Source: Vibrio zhanjiangensis
GTDB lineage: Bacteria > Pseudomonadota > Gammaproteobacteria > Enterobacterales > Vibrionaceae
Direction: 5' to 3'
Assembly: GCF_030161235.1 (NCBI RefSeq)
Contig: NZ_BSPW01000001.1
Location: forward strand, 1 to 64,000
Length of the DNA stretch: 64,000 nt
Every line of letters begins with the position of its first letter. Within the stretch, counting starts at the first letter, position 1. Below are positions 1-7,206 of this stretch, piece by piece. A model generated the notes under the pieces. It had not been told where the DNA came from, did no database searches, and saw nothing but the letters and a program-made list of their open reading frames with translations. Position numbers and translations under genes: made by a program.

Positions 1-63
1 TTTGCGATCCGTGAAGGTGGCCGTACAGTAGGTGCTGGTGTTGTTGCTAAGATCTTCGAATAA
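1..63 (+). CDS. tuf: Elongation factor Tu, C-terminal 20 residues (partial)
   Basis: The window opens inside the gene. The visible end reads FAIREGGRTVGAGVVAKIFE and then TAA, close to the strongly conserved EF-Tu C-terminus, the end of domain 3. EF-Tu is the cytoplasmic GTPase that delivers aminoacyl-tRNA to the ribosome. A strong terminator follows, so transcription does not normally continue into bfd. A tuf copy next to bfd-bfr is usual in enteric and vibrio genomes. Only the tail can be judged; integrity upstream is not visible. Confidence 0.93.
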   Translation, partial: FAIREGGRTVGAGVVAKIFE

Positions 64-124
64 CTCTTAAGAATTGATATCGAAATCTTGCATTTTTCTT
101 CACATATGAAGAAATCGCATCTAG

Positions 125-153
125 AAAAAGAGAAGCTTATGCTTCTCTTTTTC
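125..153 (+). terminator. Rho-independent terminator after tuf
   Basis: A perfect 10-bp stem (AAAGAGAAGC with GCTTCTCTTT) around a TTAT loop, followed by Ts, lies about 60 bases after the tuf stop codon. Confidence 0.9.
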
Positions 154-347
154 ATTATTTGGTTATAAAAAAATAATATTACACCCATTGAGGAAAAAAG
201 TTTTTCAGTTTTCTTCTGTATATAAAGCAATAGGTTATTTTCATATCTACAGTGAGGAAAAATATTGCTTCGAATGTAAGTCTTATAAATTCCCACTTTT
301 GCCGCTTTTTTATAACAAATCATTCTTAGCTTATTTGTATTATTACT

Positions 348-366
348 GGTAATAATAGTTATTATC
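348..366. promoter_or_regulatory. Putative Fur box upstream of bfd
   Basis: The 19-mer GGTAATAATAGTTATTATC agrees at 15 of 19 positions with the classical Fur consensus GATAATGATAATCATTATC by eye. It ends 27 bases before the favoured bfd start. Fur repression of bfd under iron sufficiency is well established in enterics, so this placement makes sense. Confidence 0.65.
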
Positions 367-393
367 GTTTGTGTTTGCTTTATGGTTTTTGGT

Positions 394-582
394 ATGTATG
401 TTTGTCTATGTCATGGTGTATCTGATAAGAAAATCAAACAATTGATTTTAGAGGAAGGTATAACAGATATTAAACAAATAAAGAAATGTACTGCACTTGG
501 CAGTCAATGTGGTAAGTGTGTCAAGATGGCTAAAGAGATCCTCAACGAGAATGAGATCATAGAGTACACCAAAGCAAGCTAG
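394..582 (+). CDS. bfd: Bacterioferritin-associated ferredoxin
   Basis: A 62-residue [2Fe-2S] protein that docks on bacterioferritin and passes electrons to its haem to release stored iron. The four cluster cysteines of the BFD family are visible: CLC near the N-terminus and a later QCGKC pair. The start at 394 gives the family-typical MYVCLCHG opening; an in-frame ATG at 382 would add four residues and cannot be excluded. It sits 75 bp upstream of bfr, matching its functional partner, and just downstream of a Fur-like box, which suggests iron repression. Confidence 0.9.
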   Translation: MYVCLCHGVSDKKIKQLILEEGITDIKQIKKCTALGSQCGKCVKMAKEILNENEIIEYTKAS

Positions 583-657
583 GGTGAGTTTTGCTTGCGT
601 TGACACTCCCTAAATTGGTTCTACAGTTTATATTGGACCAATAGGAGGCGGCGTGTC

Positions 658-1134
658 ATGAAAGGCGATCCCATCATAATTCAACATCTCAATAAGATTC
701 TCGGCAATGAGTTGGTTGCAATAAACCAGTATTTCCTGCACGCCCGTATGTATAAAGATTGGGGGCTAAAACACTTAGCAGACAAAGAGTATCATGAATC
801 CATTGATGAAATGAAACATGCGGATCATTTGGTAGAACGTATTCTATTTTTGGAAGGTATTCCAAATTTGCAAGATCTTGGTAAGTTAATGATTGGTGAA
901 GATGCCAAAGAGATGCTCGAGTGCGATCTTAAGTTGGAAATGATGGCAATTCCAGATTTAAAGTCTGCTATCGCTTATGCTGAAGATAGTCATGACTATG
1001 TATCACGTGATCTATTTCAGGAAATACTCGAAGACGAAGAAGAGCATGTCGATTGGTTAGAAACACAACTAGGCTTAATTGATATGACAGGTATCCAAAA
1101 TTACCTTCAAGCTCAATACGTTGATGAAGAGTAA
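658..1134 (+). CDS. bfr: Bacterioferritin
   Basis: 158 residues, the usual length for the haem-containing ferritin that oxidises Fe(II) and stores iron in a 24-subunit shell. Ferroxidase ligands typical of Bfr are visible: [10 protein letters not shown] near residue 17, the YHES.DEMKHAD block near 45-55, and EEEHVDWLE near 128. The haem-binding methionine is expected within the DEMKHAD block. A strong ribosome-binding site (AGGAGG) precedes the ATG. It is co-directional with bfd and probably in the same transcript. Confidence 0.95.
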   Translation: MKGDPIIIQHLNKILGNELVAINQYFLHARMYKDWGLKHLADKEYHESIDEMKHADHLVERILFLEGIPNLQDLGKLMIGEDAKEMLECDLKLEMMAIPDLKSAIAYAEDSHDYVSRDLFQEILEDEEEHVDWLETQLGLIDMTGIQNYLQAQYVDEE

Positions 1135-1289
1135 CTCAATACCCAAGTTTACCTTTATTCAGGTACTCAAAAGTCCTCTAGAGTGATGACCTCTGTCATT
1201 AGGACTGCTTAATTATTTTCCTTGCGTAAACAGCTTTGTTTCTGTACTATTCGTGCTCCTTAATCTCAGTCAATTATCTTTAGTTCCTT

Positions 1290-1341
1290 GCTTCCTCTGG
1301 ACGACTGAGCCATTTGTGGAAGCTGAATAATCCGTAAGGAG
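1290..1341 (+). ncRNA. Possible rpsF leader (S6:S18-type autoregulatory RNA)
   Basis: Just upstream of rpsF a stem GCTTCC/GGAAGC (1290-1295 with 1318-1323) is followed by a CCG at 1332-1334 and the Shine-Dalgarno TAAGGAG. An S6:S18-binding leader in front of rpsF, with a CCG trinucleotide as key element, is known in many bacteria. The fold here is judged by eye and only partly resembles it. Confidence 0.35.
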
Positions 1342-1347
1342 CAACCA

Positions 1348-1728
1348 ATGCGTCATTACGAAATCGTATTCATGGTGCACCCAGATCAAAGCGAGCAAGT
1401 TGCTGGCATGATCGAGCGTTACACTGGTTCAATCACTGAAGCTGGCGGTACTATCCACCGTTTAGAAGACTGGGGTCGTCGTCAATTGGCTTACCCAATC
1501 AACAAGCTTCACAAAGCTCACTATGTTCTAATGAACGTTGAAGCTGACCAAGCTGTAATTGATGAACTAGAAACTGCTTTCCGTTTTAACGATGCAGTTA
1601 TACGTAACATGATCATGCGTACTAAAGCGGCTATCACTGAGCAGTCTATTATGCTTAAGCAAAGAGAAGAGCGTGCTCCTCGTCGCGAAGAGCGTTCTGA
1701 AGCTAGATCAGAAGAAGCTGCTGAGTAA
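1348..1728 (+). CDS. rpsF: 30S ribosomal protein S6
   Basis: 126 residues beginning [18 protein letters not shown], the standard S6 opening. S6 forms a heterodimer with S18 on the platform of the small subunit. The C-terminus carries a charged Glu/Arg/Ala-rich tail; in E. coli this region receives post-translational glutamates. A clear ribosome-binding site (TAAGGAG) precedes the ATG. It is first gene of rpsF-rpsR-rplI. The expected priB between rpsF and rpsR is missing: only 102 bp separate the two. Confidence 0.97.
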   Translation: MRHYEIVFMVHPDQSEQVAGMIERYTGSITEAGGTIHRLEDWGRRQLAYPINKLHKAHYVLMNVEADQAVIDELETAFRFNDAVIRNMIMRTKAAITEQSIMLKQREERAPRREERSEARSEEAAE

Positions 1729-1750
1729 TCATACTCAGATTTAGTACTCA

Positions 1751-1792
1751 GCCTAAGTTGAGCTCAGAATTTATTTTTGCTGTGACTTAGGC
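1751..1792 (+). other. Hairpin in the rpsF-rpsR gap where priB is expected
   Basis: GCCTAAGT (1751-1758) pairs perfectly with ACTTAGGC (1785-1792) around a 26-base loop. No open frame exists between rpsF and rpsR, so this is the only visible structure where related genomes carry priB. It could be an mRNA processing or attenuation element, or simply chance. Confidence 0.4.
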
Positions 1793-1827
1793 AGATAACT
1801 TTACTCAAATTTAAGATCAGGAGATAG

Positions 1828-2058
<231 letters not shown>

Positions 2059-2091
2059 TCGGTTCGTTTTATTAAGAAAGAGGATTAAACA

Positions 2092-2544
2092 ATGCAAGTT
2101 ATTCTACTTGATAAAATCGGTAACCTAGGTGGTCTTGGCGATACTGTAAACGTTAAATCTGGTTACGCTCGTAACTTCCTTATCCCTCAAGCTAAGGCAG
2201 TAATGGCAACTAAAGCTAACGTTGAAATGTTTGAAGCTCGTCGTGCTGAACTGGAAGCTAAAGTTGCTGAGCAACTATCAGCTGCACAAGCACGTGCTGA
2301 GAAAGTTAACGCTCTTGAAGCCGTTGTTATCGCTTCTAAAGCGGGTGACGAAGGTAAACTATTTGGTTCTATCGGCACTCGTGACATCGCTGACGCAATT
2401 ACTGCGGCTGGTGTTGAAGTAGCTAAAAGCGAAGTTCGTCTTCCTGAAGGCGCTCTACGTAATACTGGTGAGTTCGAGATCAGCGTTCAACTTCATTCTG
2501 AAGTATTCGCGACTGTTGCTCTTCAGGTTGTTGCTGCTGAGTAA
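2092..2544 (+). CDS. rplI: 50S ribosomal protein L9
   Basis: 150 residues starting [19 protein letters not shown], the conserved N-terminal 23S-rRNA-binding domain of L9, followed by the long connecting helix (about residues 40-75) and the C-terminal domain ([16 protein letters not shown]). Preceded by AAAGAGG. It is last gene of the ribosomal operon and is followed by a strong terminator. Confidence 0.97.
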   Translation: MQVILLDKIGNLGGLGDTVNVKSGYARNFLIPQAKAVMATKANVEMFEARRAELEAKVAEQLSAAQARAEKVNALEAVVIASKAGDEGKLFGSIGTRDIADAITAAGVEVAKSEVRLPEGALRNTGEFEISVQLHSEVFATVALQVVAAE

Positions 2545-2562
2545 TTCAGTATTTAAGCTTCA

Positions 2563-2592
2563 AAAAAAGCACCTCTTGTGAGGTGCTTTTTT
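2563..2592 (+). terminator. Terminator between rplI and the DUF481 gene
   Basis: A 13-bp stem (AAAAAAGCACCTC with GAGGTGCTTTTTT) around a TTGT loop. The A-run and T-run make it usable from both sides, fitting the convergent genes that flank it; its last base is the end of the DUF481 gene. Confidence 0.92.
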
Positions 2593-3356
2593 TATAATGA
2601 AAATAATAAATTGATTGAGAAAATACTGTCGGCGTTTTGTAAACCTTCTGGGACTCGGTCATGATACTGCCGAGAATAAGATATCTTTAAGGCGACATGT
2701 TGATTAATATTGTTAGTTGCACTCAGGTCAGTATCTGTTCTGACGTTGCTTTCACCTGCAACAAGTGTGACGCCTGCCGATAAATTTAAGCTTTTATTTA
2801 TGCGCCAGTTACTTTTGACGTGACCACGAAAGATGGCCTCTTGAACGATTTCATCAAAGACAATGTCTTTGTCATCAATTTCATCGGTATTGGGCTCTTG
2901 ATATCGGTAACCTGGTCCTAATTCCAGTTCAAGAACGAACGTGTCTGTGTTGTAGAACTGATAACCGAGACCACCAGACAGTGTGTAGTCCTTAAAATAG
3001 GCACTATAACGTGAGTCGACACCTTGGAAGTTGCCGTAGAGGTAGGTTTTGGGACCTAGTTTATAGTCGCTTTGTGCCAAATAGGTGGATTGTCTTTTAT
3101 CTTCTTCACCATCTTTGTACAGCTGGTAATATTTCCATTCACCTGTCGTTCTATGGCGTCCGGATAGGTATTCAGCACTGAGTCTTGAGTTGACTGAACG
3201 TGAGTCAGTATTGCCTGTATGTGACTGATAACCGAACTCGATTTCGCTCTTCCAAGGTGAGGGAATATCAATCTTGTCTTGGTTTTGTTGTGATTCATCC
3301 GCATAGACTACGGAGCTGAGCAGTAGGCTAGTCGTTATGAGCCAAAGTTTTGCCAC
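2592..3356 (-). CDS. DUF481 family outer-membrane beta-barrel protein
   Basis: 254 residues with a signal peptide (cleavage likely after VVYA, near residue 19). The remainder is rich in alternating hydrophobic/aromatic strands such as TWEFGYQSHTGN-like and GGLGYQFYNTDTFVLELELG segments, ending in a C-terminal phenylalanine-rich strand (SINLLFSL). This matches DUF481 proteins, sometimes called salt-induced outer-membrane proteins, whose role is not established. It is convergent to rplI and stands alone. Confidence 0.78.
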   Translation of the reverse strand: MAKLWLITTSLLLSSVVYADESQQNQDKIDIPSPWKSEIEFGYQSHTGNTDSRSVNSRLSAEYLSGRHRTTGEWKYYQLYKDGEEDKRQSTYLAQSDYKLGPKTYLYGNFQGVDSRYSAYFKDYTLSGGLGYQFYNTDTFVLELELGPGYRYQEPNTDEIDDKDIVFDEIVQEAIFRGHVKSNWRINKSLNLSAGVTLVAGESNVRTDTDLSATNNINQHVALKISYSRQYHDRVPEGLQNADSIFSINLLFSL

Positions 3357-3528
3357 TCATTGCCTCTTTTTAATTATTGTATTAGGTGAATACTAGAGAG
3401 TTTTTATATAATTTCAGTCAGTTCTAAGTTAATTCTATATGATATGCTTTTAAACCCCTTGTTTAATACAGACATCAAGTTCATTCTAGCTATAATGAGC
3501 GTTCACAATCTAGTTTCTGAGCAATAAC

Positions 3529-4941
3529 ATGGCAGATTTTAAATCAGACAATCGCAATAAAAAGCCAATCGACGCCCAAGTGGATGCAATCAAAGCCCCC
3601 CCTCATTCTATCGAAGCGGAGCAGTCTGTGATTGGTGGTTTATTACTTGATAATGAACGTTGGGATACGGTAGCTGAGCGTGTTGTTGCGAAAGATTTTT
3701 ATAGTCGCCCTCATCGTTTGATGTTTGAAGCCTCTCAAGCCATTCTCGAAGAAAGTAAACCGCTGGATTTGATTACCTTGTCAGAATACCTTGAGCAACG
3801 TGAGTTACTCGATGATGTCGGTGGCTTTGCTTATCTCGCTGATTTGGTCAAAAATACGCCCAGTGCTGGCAATATTAATGCTTATGCCGATATTGTTGCC
3901 GAGCGAGCATTGACTCGCGATCTTATTAGTGTCGCGAATGAAATTGCTGATGCAGGTTATGATCCTCAAGGCCGTTCTCCAGAAGATTTATTGGATATGG
4001 CGGAGAGCAAAGTGTTTGCCATCGCTGAATCTAGGACCAATGACAGTGATGGGCCGCAAAACGTCGATAGCATCCTTGAAAAGACGTTAGAAAGGATAGA
4101 GCTGTTGTATAAGTCGCCCCAAGATGGTGTTACTGGGGTAACCACTGGGTTTACGGATTTAAATAAGAAAACAGCAGGCCTACAAGGTTCTGATTTAGTG
4201 ATTGTTGCTGCTCGTCCTTCTATGGGTAAAACGACCTTTGCAATGAACTTGTGTGAAAATGCTGCGATGGCACAGGATAAACCAGTATTGATTTTCTCAC
4301 TGGAGATGCCCTCAGAGCAGCTGATGATGCGGATGTTAGCGTCACTTTCTCGTGTTGATCAGACCAAGATCCGGACCGGTCAATTAGATGATGAGGATTG
4401 GGCTCGTATTTCTTCGACCATGGGATTATTAATGGAAAAGAAGAACATCTATATCGATGATAGTTCCGGTCTTACTCCAACAGAGCTGCGTTCACGTGCA
4501 CGTAGAGTTGCTCGTGATAATGGCGGATTATCCATGATTATGGTCGATTACCTTCAACTTATGCGAGTACCATCCATTAGTGAAAACCGAACCTTGGAAA
4601 TCGCTGAGATTTCACGCTCATTAAAAGCTCTTGCGAAGGAGTTGAATGTTCCTGTGGTGGCCTTATCTCAGCTCAACCGTTCGTTAGAGCAACGGGCGGA
4701 CAAGCGTCCAGTAAACTCAGATTTGCGTGAATCGGGCTCTATTGAGCAAGATGCTGACTTGATAATGTTTATTTATCGAGATGAGGTTTATCATCCAGAC
4801 AGCCCGATGAAGGGAACAGCAGAAATCATTATCGGTAAACAGCGAAATGGTCCAATAGGCTCGGTGCGATTGACGTTTCAGGGACATTGGTCTCGTTTTG
4901 ATAATTATGCAGGCCCTGCATTTGATGTGGATGATGAGTAA
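3529..4941 (+). CDS. dnaB: Replicative DNA helicase DnaB
   Basis: 470 residues, the normal length of the hexameric 5'-3' helicase at the replication fork. The N-terminal domain (PPHSIEAEQSVIGGLLL) and the RecA-like C-terminal domain with Walker A (ARPSMGKTTFAMN, about residues 230-242), Walker B (IMVDYLQLM) and the arginine-finger region (ISRSLKALAKEL...LSQLNRSLE) are present. No intein is seen. It lies 3 bp upstream of alr, suggesting cotranscription, as in other vibrios. Confidence 0.98.
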   Translation: MADFKSDNRNKKPIDAQVDAIKAPPHSIEAEQSVIGGLLLDNERWDTVAERVVAKDFYSRPHRLMFEASQAILEESKPLDLITLSEYLEQRELLDDVGGFAYLADLVKNTPSAGNINAYADIVAERALTRDLISVANEIADAGYDPQGRSPEDLLDMAESKVFAIAESRTNDSDGPQNVDSILEKTLERIELLYKSPQDGVTGVTTGFTDLNKKTAGLQGSDLVIVAARPSMGKTTFAMNLCENAAMAQDKPVLIFSLEMPSEQLMMRMLASLSRVDQTKIRTGQLDDEDWARISSTMGLLMEKKNIYIDDSSGLTPTELRSRARRVARDNGGLSMIMVDYLQLMRVPSISENRTLEIAEISRSLKALAKELNVPVVALSQLNRSLEQRADKRPVNSDLRESGSIEQDADLIMFIYRDEVYHPDSPMKGTAEIIIGKQRNGPIGSVRLTFQGHWSRFDNYAGPAFDVDDE

Positions 4942-4944
4942 CCT

Positions 4945-6036
4945 ATGAGTTATATGAAAGCGGCAACAGCGTGTATAGATTTAAATGCGCTGAAACATAA
5001 CCTGAAACAGCTCAAATCCCAAGCGCCTGAAAGCAAAATTATGGCGGTGGTCAAAGCTAACGGGTATGGGCATGGGTTAAGGCATATAGCGACAAATGCC
5101 GAAGGGGCGGATTCATTTGGTGTGGCGCGCATAGAAGAAGCCTTGCAATTGCGTGCCAGTGGCGTAGTAAAAGCGATATTGTTACTAGAAGGGTTTTATT
5201 CACCCGGCGATTTGGCTGTGTTAGTGACCAATAACATTCAAACGGTTGTGCACTGTGAAGAGCAACTTAATGCGCTGGAAGAGGCAGAGCTTGATAATCC
5301 TGTCGTGGTTTGGCTTAAGATAGACAGTGGTATGCACAGACTTGGCGTAAGGCCCGAGCAATATCAAGAGTTTATTACACGTCTTAAACACTGTCCGAAC
5401 GTTGCCAAGCCGCTGCGCTACATGAGCCACTTTGGTTGTGCTGATGAGTTAGATAAGCCAACGACGACTGAGCAGACGGAATTATTTATGTCTCTAACTC
5501 AAGGATGTGAGGGAGAGCGTTCCTTAGCGGCTTCAGCGGGTATCTTGGCTTGGCCCCATAGTCAATTAGACTGGATACGCCCTGGTATAATCATGTATGG
5601 AGTATCGCCTTTTAATGATAAAACGGCGGCACAAATGGGTTACCAACCTGTGATGACTCTAAAGTCCCATTTGATTGCTGTACGAGAGGTTAAAGCTGGC
5701 GAAAGTGTCGGATATGGCGGCGTATGGACCTCACCTAGGGATACAAAAGTTGGCGTAATAGCGATAGGCTATGGTGATGGCTATCCAAGAATGGCGCCTA
5801 ACGGAACCCCAGTATTAGTCAATGGTCGCAAAGTTCCTGTCGCAGGGCGTGTATCTATGGACATGTTAACCGTTGACCTAGGGCCAGATGCGGTTGATAA
5901 GGTCGGTGATGAAGCGGTTTTATGGGGCCGAGATCTGCCAGTGGAAGAGGTGGCTAACCACATCGGCACCATTGCTTATGAGTTAGTAACCAAGCTCACC
6001 TCACGAGTTGAAATGGAATATATTACCAGTCAATAA
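4945..6036 (+). CDS. alr: Alanine racemase
   Basis: 363 residues. PLP-dependent enzyme converting L- to D-alanine for peptidoglycan. The PLP lysine lies in [11 protein letters not shown] (about residue 38) and the second catalytic tyrosine in SVGYGGVW (about residue 257). The start at 4945 has MSYMKAAT; the ATG three codons later would give the more usual MKAATA opening. It directly follows dnaB and ends before a terminator hairpin. Next in the ancestral order would be yjbQ, which is now interrupted. Confidence 0.96.
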   Translation: MSYMKAATACIDLNALKHNLKQLKSQAPESKIMAVVKANGYGHGLRHIATNAEGADSFGVARIEEALQLRASGVVKAILLLEGFYSPGDLAVLVTNNIQTVVHCEEQLNALEEAELDNPVVVWLKIDSGMHRLGVRPEQYQEFITRLKHCPNVAKPLRYMSHFGCADELDKPTTTEQTELFMSLTQGCEGERSLAASAGILAWPHSQLDWIRPGIIMYGVSPFNDKTAAQMGYQPVMTLKSHLIAVREVKAGESVGYGGVWTSPRDTKVGVIAIGYGDGYPRMAPNGTPVLVNGRKVPVAGRVSMDMLTVDLGPDAVDKVGDEAVLWGRDLPVEEVANHIGTIAYELVTKLTSRVEMEYITSQ

Positions 6037-6079
6037 CGGTCAACAATTAAATTTCGTTAACTAGGCTAAATTAATCAAT

Positions 6080-6103
6080 AGCTCCTCTATTTTAAGAGGA
6101 GCT
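6080..6103. terminator. Terminator between alr and the yjbQ remnant
   Basis: Stem AGCTCCTCT/AGAGGAGCT (9 bp) with a 6-base loop, placed between two convergent genes. The T-run is short (TGTTTGTT), so efficiency is uncertain. Confidence 0.65.
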
Positions 6104-6117
6104 GTTTGTTGGTAGAA

Positions 6118-6279
6118 CTATTCGCCTTGCAAGGTGGCGATAATACGCCGACTTCCAGCGTGGCTCCTATGTTCCCCCAAATAGATTCCCTGCCATGTCC
6201 CTAATGCTAATCGACCGTCTTTTATTGGGATGTGTACGCTACTGCCAAGCGTGGATGCTTTAATGTGTGCGGGCATATC
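6118..6279 (-). pseudogene. yjbQ: 3' half of host yjbQ, separated by the island
   Basis: Read leftwards from the island edge, this encodes [20 protein letters not shown]..., [19 protein letters not shown] and ends LQGE-stop, the C-terminal 53 residues of a UPF0047/YjbQ protein. It has no start of its own. The N-terminal part lies 17.5 kb away at 23835-24092. Joining both halves at a shared GAT codon gives an uninterrupted 138-residue YjbQ, so the gene was intact before insertion. Confidence 0.93.
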
Positions 6280-6295
6280 CACTATACGGATGATG

Positions 6296-6396
6296 TGTCC
6301 ATATTATGGACAACTCTAGCCTATATAGTCCCAGACATTTGATATTCTAACTCGTCCATACCGATACTTAGACGTATGGCCAAAGATTGTCCATAC
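6296..6396. repeat. Left-end repeats: palindrome and TGTCCATA copies
   Basis: Sixteen bases inside the left boundary is a perfect 17-bp palindrome TGTCCATATTATGGACA (6296-6312). The half-site recurs as CGTCCATA (6353-6360), in inverse form GTATGG (6374-6379), and as TGTCCATAC (6388-6396). Clusters of direct and inverted half-sites just inside an element end are what recombinase arm- or core-binding sites look like. Confidence 0.6.
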
Positions 6397-6415
6397 AAAT
6401 CGTTATCGTGGCACA

Positions 6416-6841
6416 TCATGAGACTTCTCCCTGGATGGTAACCAAGAGACAGCGAGAGCCACCATGATTACGATGTTCACATAGATAAATACCTTGCCAG
6501 GTTCCCATGTTAAAGCTTCCATCGGACACAGGAACAGAAACACTACTCCCAAGCAGACTGGCCTTAATATGGCTGGGCAAGTCGTCACTCCCCTCATAAA
6601 TATGTTTGTAATAGGGTTCACCTTCGGGAACCGCACGGCTAAAGAAGCTTTCAAAGTCATCACGTACGGTAGGATCTGCGTTTTCGTTGATCGTCAAAGA
6701 CGCCGATGTGTGTTTGATGAAAATATGAGCAAGTCCTACTGATACCTGTGACAACTCAGGTACCTGCCTTACAATTTCATCTGTAATCAGATGAAATCCT
6801 CGTTTCTTGGGTGAGATTTTTACTTCTTTTTGAATCCACAT
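6416..6841 (-). CDS. yjbQ: Island-borne complete YjbQ (UPF0047 family)
   Basis: 141 residues starting MWIQKEVKISPKKRGFHLIT and containing the family signature IFIKHTSASLTINENADPTVR and the C-terminal [18 protein letters not shown]. YjbQ proteins form a trimer with a conserved His/Asp/Glu pocket and have been linked to thiamine phosphate synthase activity; the cellular role is uncertain. The start at 6841 matches the host gene's start; a longer frame exists but adds unrelated residues. It begins 4 bases after the TnpC-like stop, so it is the last gene of the recombinase operon. It differs clearly from the host gene it replaces (for example EGSDDLPSHIKASLLG against [15 protein letters not shown]), so it is not a recent duplicate. 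Confidence 0.92.
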   Translation of the reverse strand: MWIQKEVKISPKKRGFHLITDEIVRQVPELSQVSVGLAHIFIKHTSASLTINENADPTVRDDFESFFSRAVPEGEPYYKHIYEGSDDLPSHIKASLLGSSVSVPVSDGSFNMGTWQGIYLCEHRNHGGSRCLLVTIQGEVS

Positions 6842-6845
6842 AATT

Positions 6846-7205
6846 CTATTTTCTAATTGGCAGTACATTTGAAAAACGGGCCAACTCTTTCTCCAAGCGG
6901 GCCAACCTATCAAGCAACATCAACTCTCGATTCAAAGCCTGATGATAGAGCTCTTTGTAACTTTGCTTCTCTGCTCTGACTTTTCGAAACAAATCTCTAG
7001 GTTGGCTAGCTTGTACATCAACCTCTCTGTTCGCTGTGTCAATTGCTGCAATCAACTTCCCGAAGCTGATCCTGGATTTCTTAATTGCCCCACGCTTTCT
7101 GCCAGCCTCCAATGCTACGGTGTCCTTGTTAATCGAAGAACCTAGTGGAACTCGGCTTGGGCATCCTGCCTTCAAACGTTCTAGCGCATCCCAGTACTCT
7201 TGCAT
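6846..7205 (-). CDS. TnpC-like small accessory protein (DUF6262-type)
   Basis: 119 residues, basic in the middle (GRKRGAIKKSRISFGKL) with a C-terminal coiled coil (about residues 85-112, LYHQALNRELMLLDRLARLE). Size, position after two or three tyrosine recombinases and this layout match TnpC of Tn554, which improves transposition and orientation specificity. One base separates its start from the upstream recombinase stop. The assignment to the family rests on context and general resemblance, not on a search. Confidence 0.7.
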   Translation of the reverse strand: MQEYWDALERLKAGCPSRVPLGSSINKDTVALEAGRKRGAIKKSRISFGKLIAAIDTANREVDVQASQPRDLFRKVRAEKQSYKELYHQALNRELMLLDRLARLEKELARFSNVLPIRK

Positions 7206-7206
7206 G

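Larger units (their letters stand above)
64..393. other. Intergenic region tuf-bfd
   Basis: This 330-bp gap holds the tuf terminator (125-153) and, at its right end, a Fur-like operator (348-366) close to the bfd start. The middle is AT-rich and shows no open frame worth calling. Confidence 0.7.
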
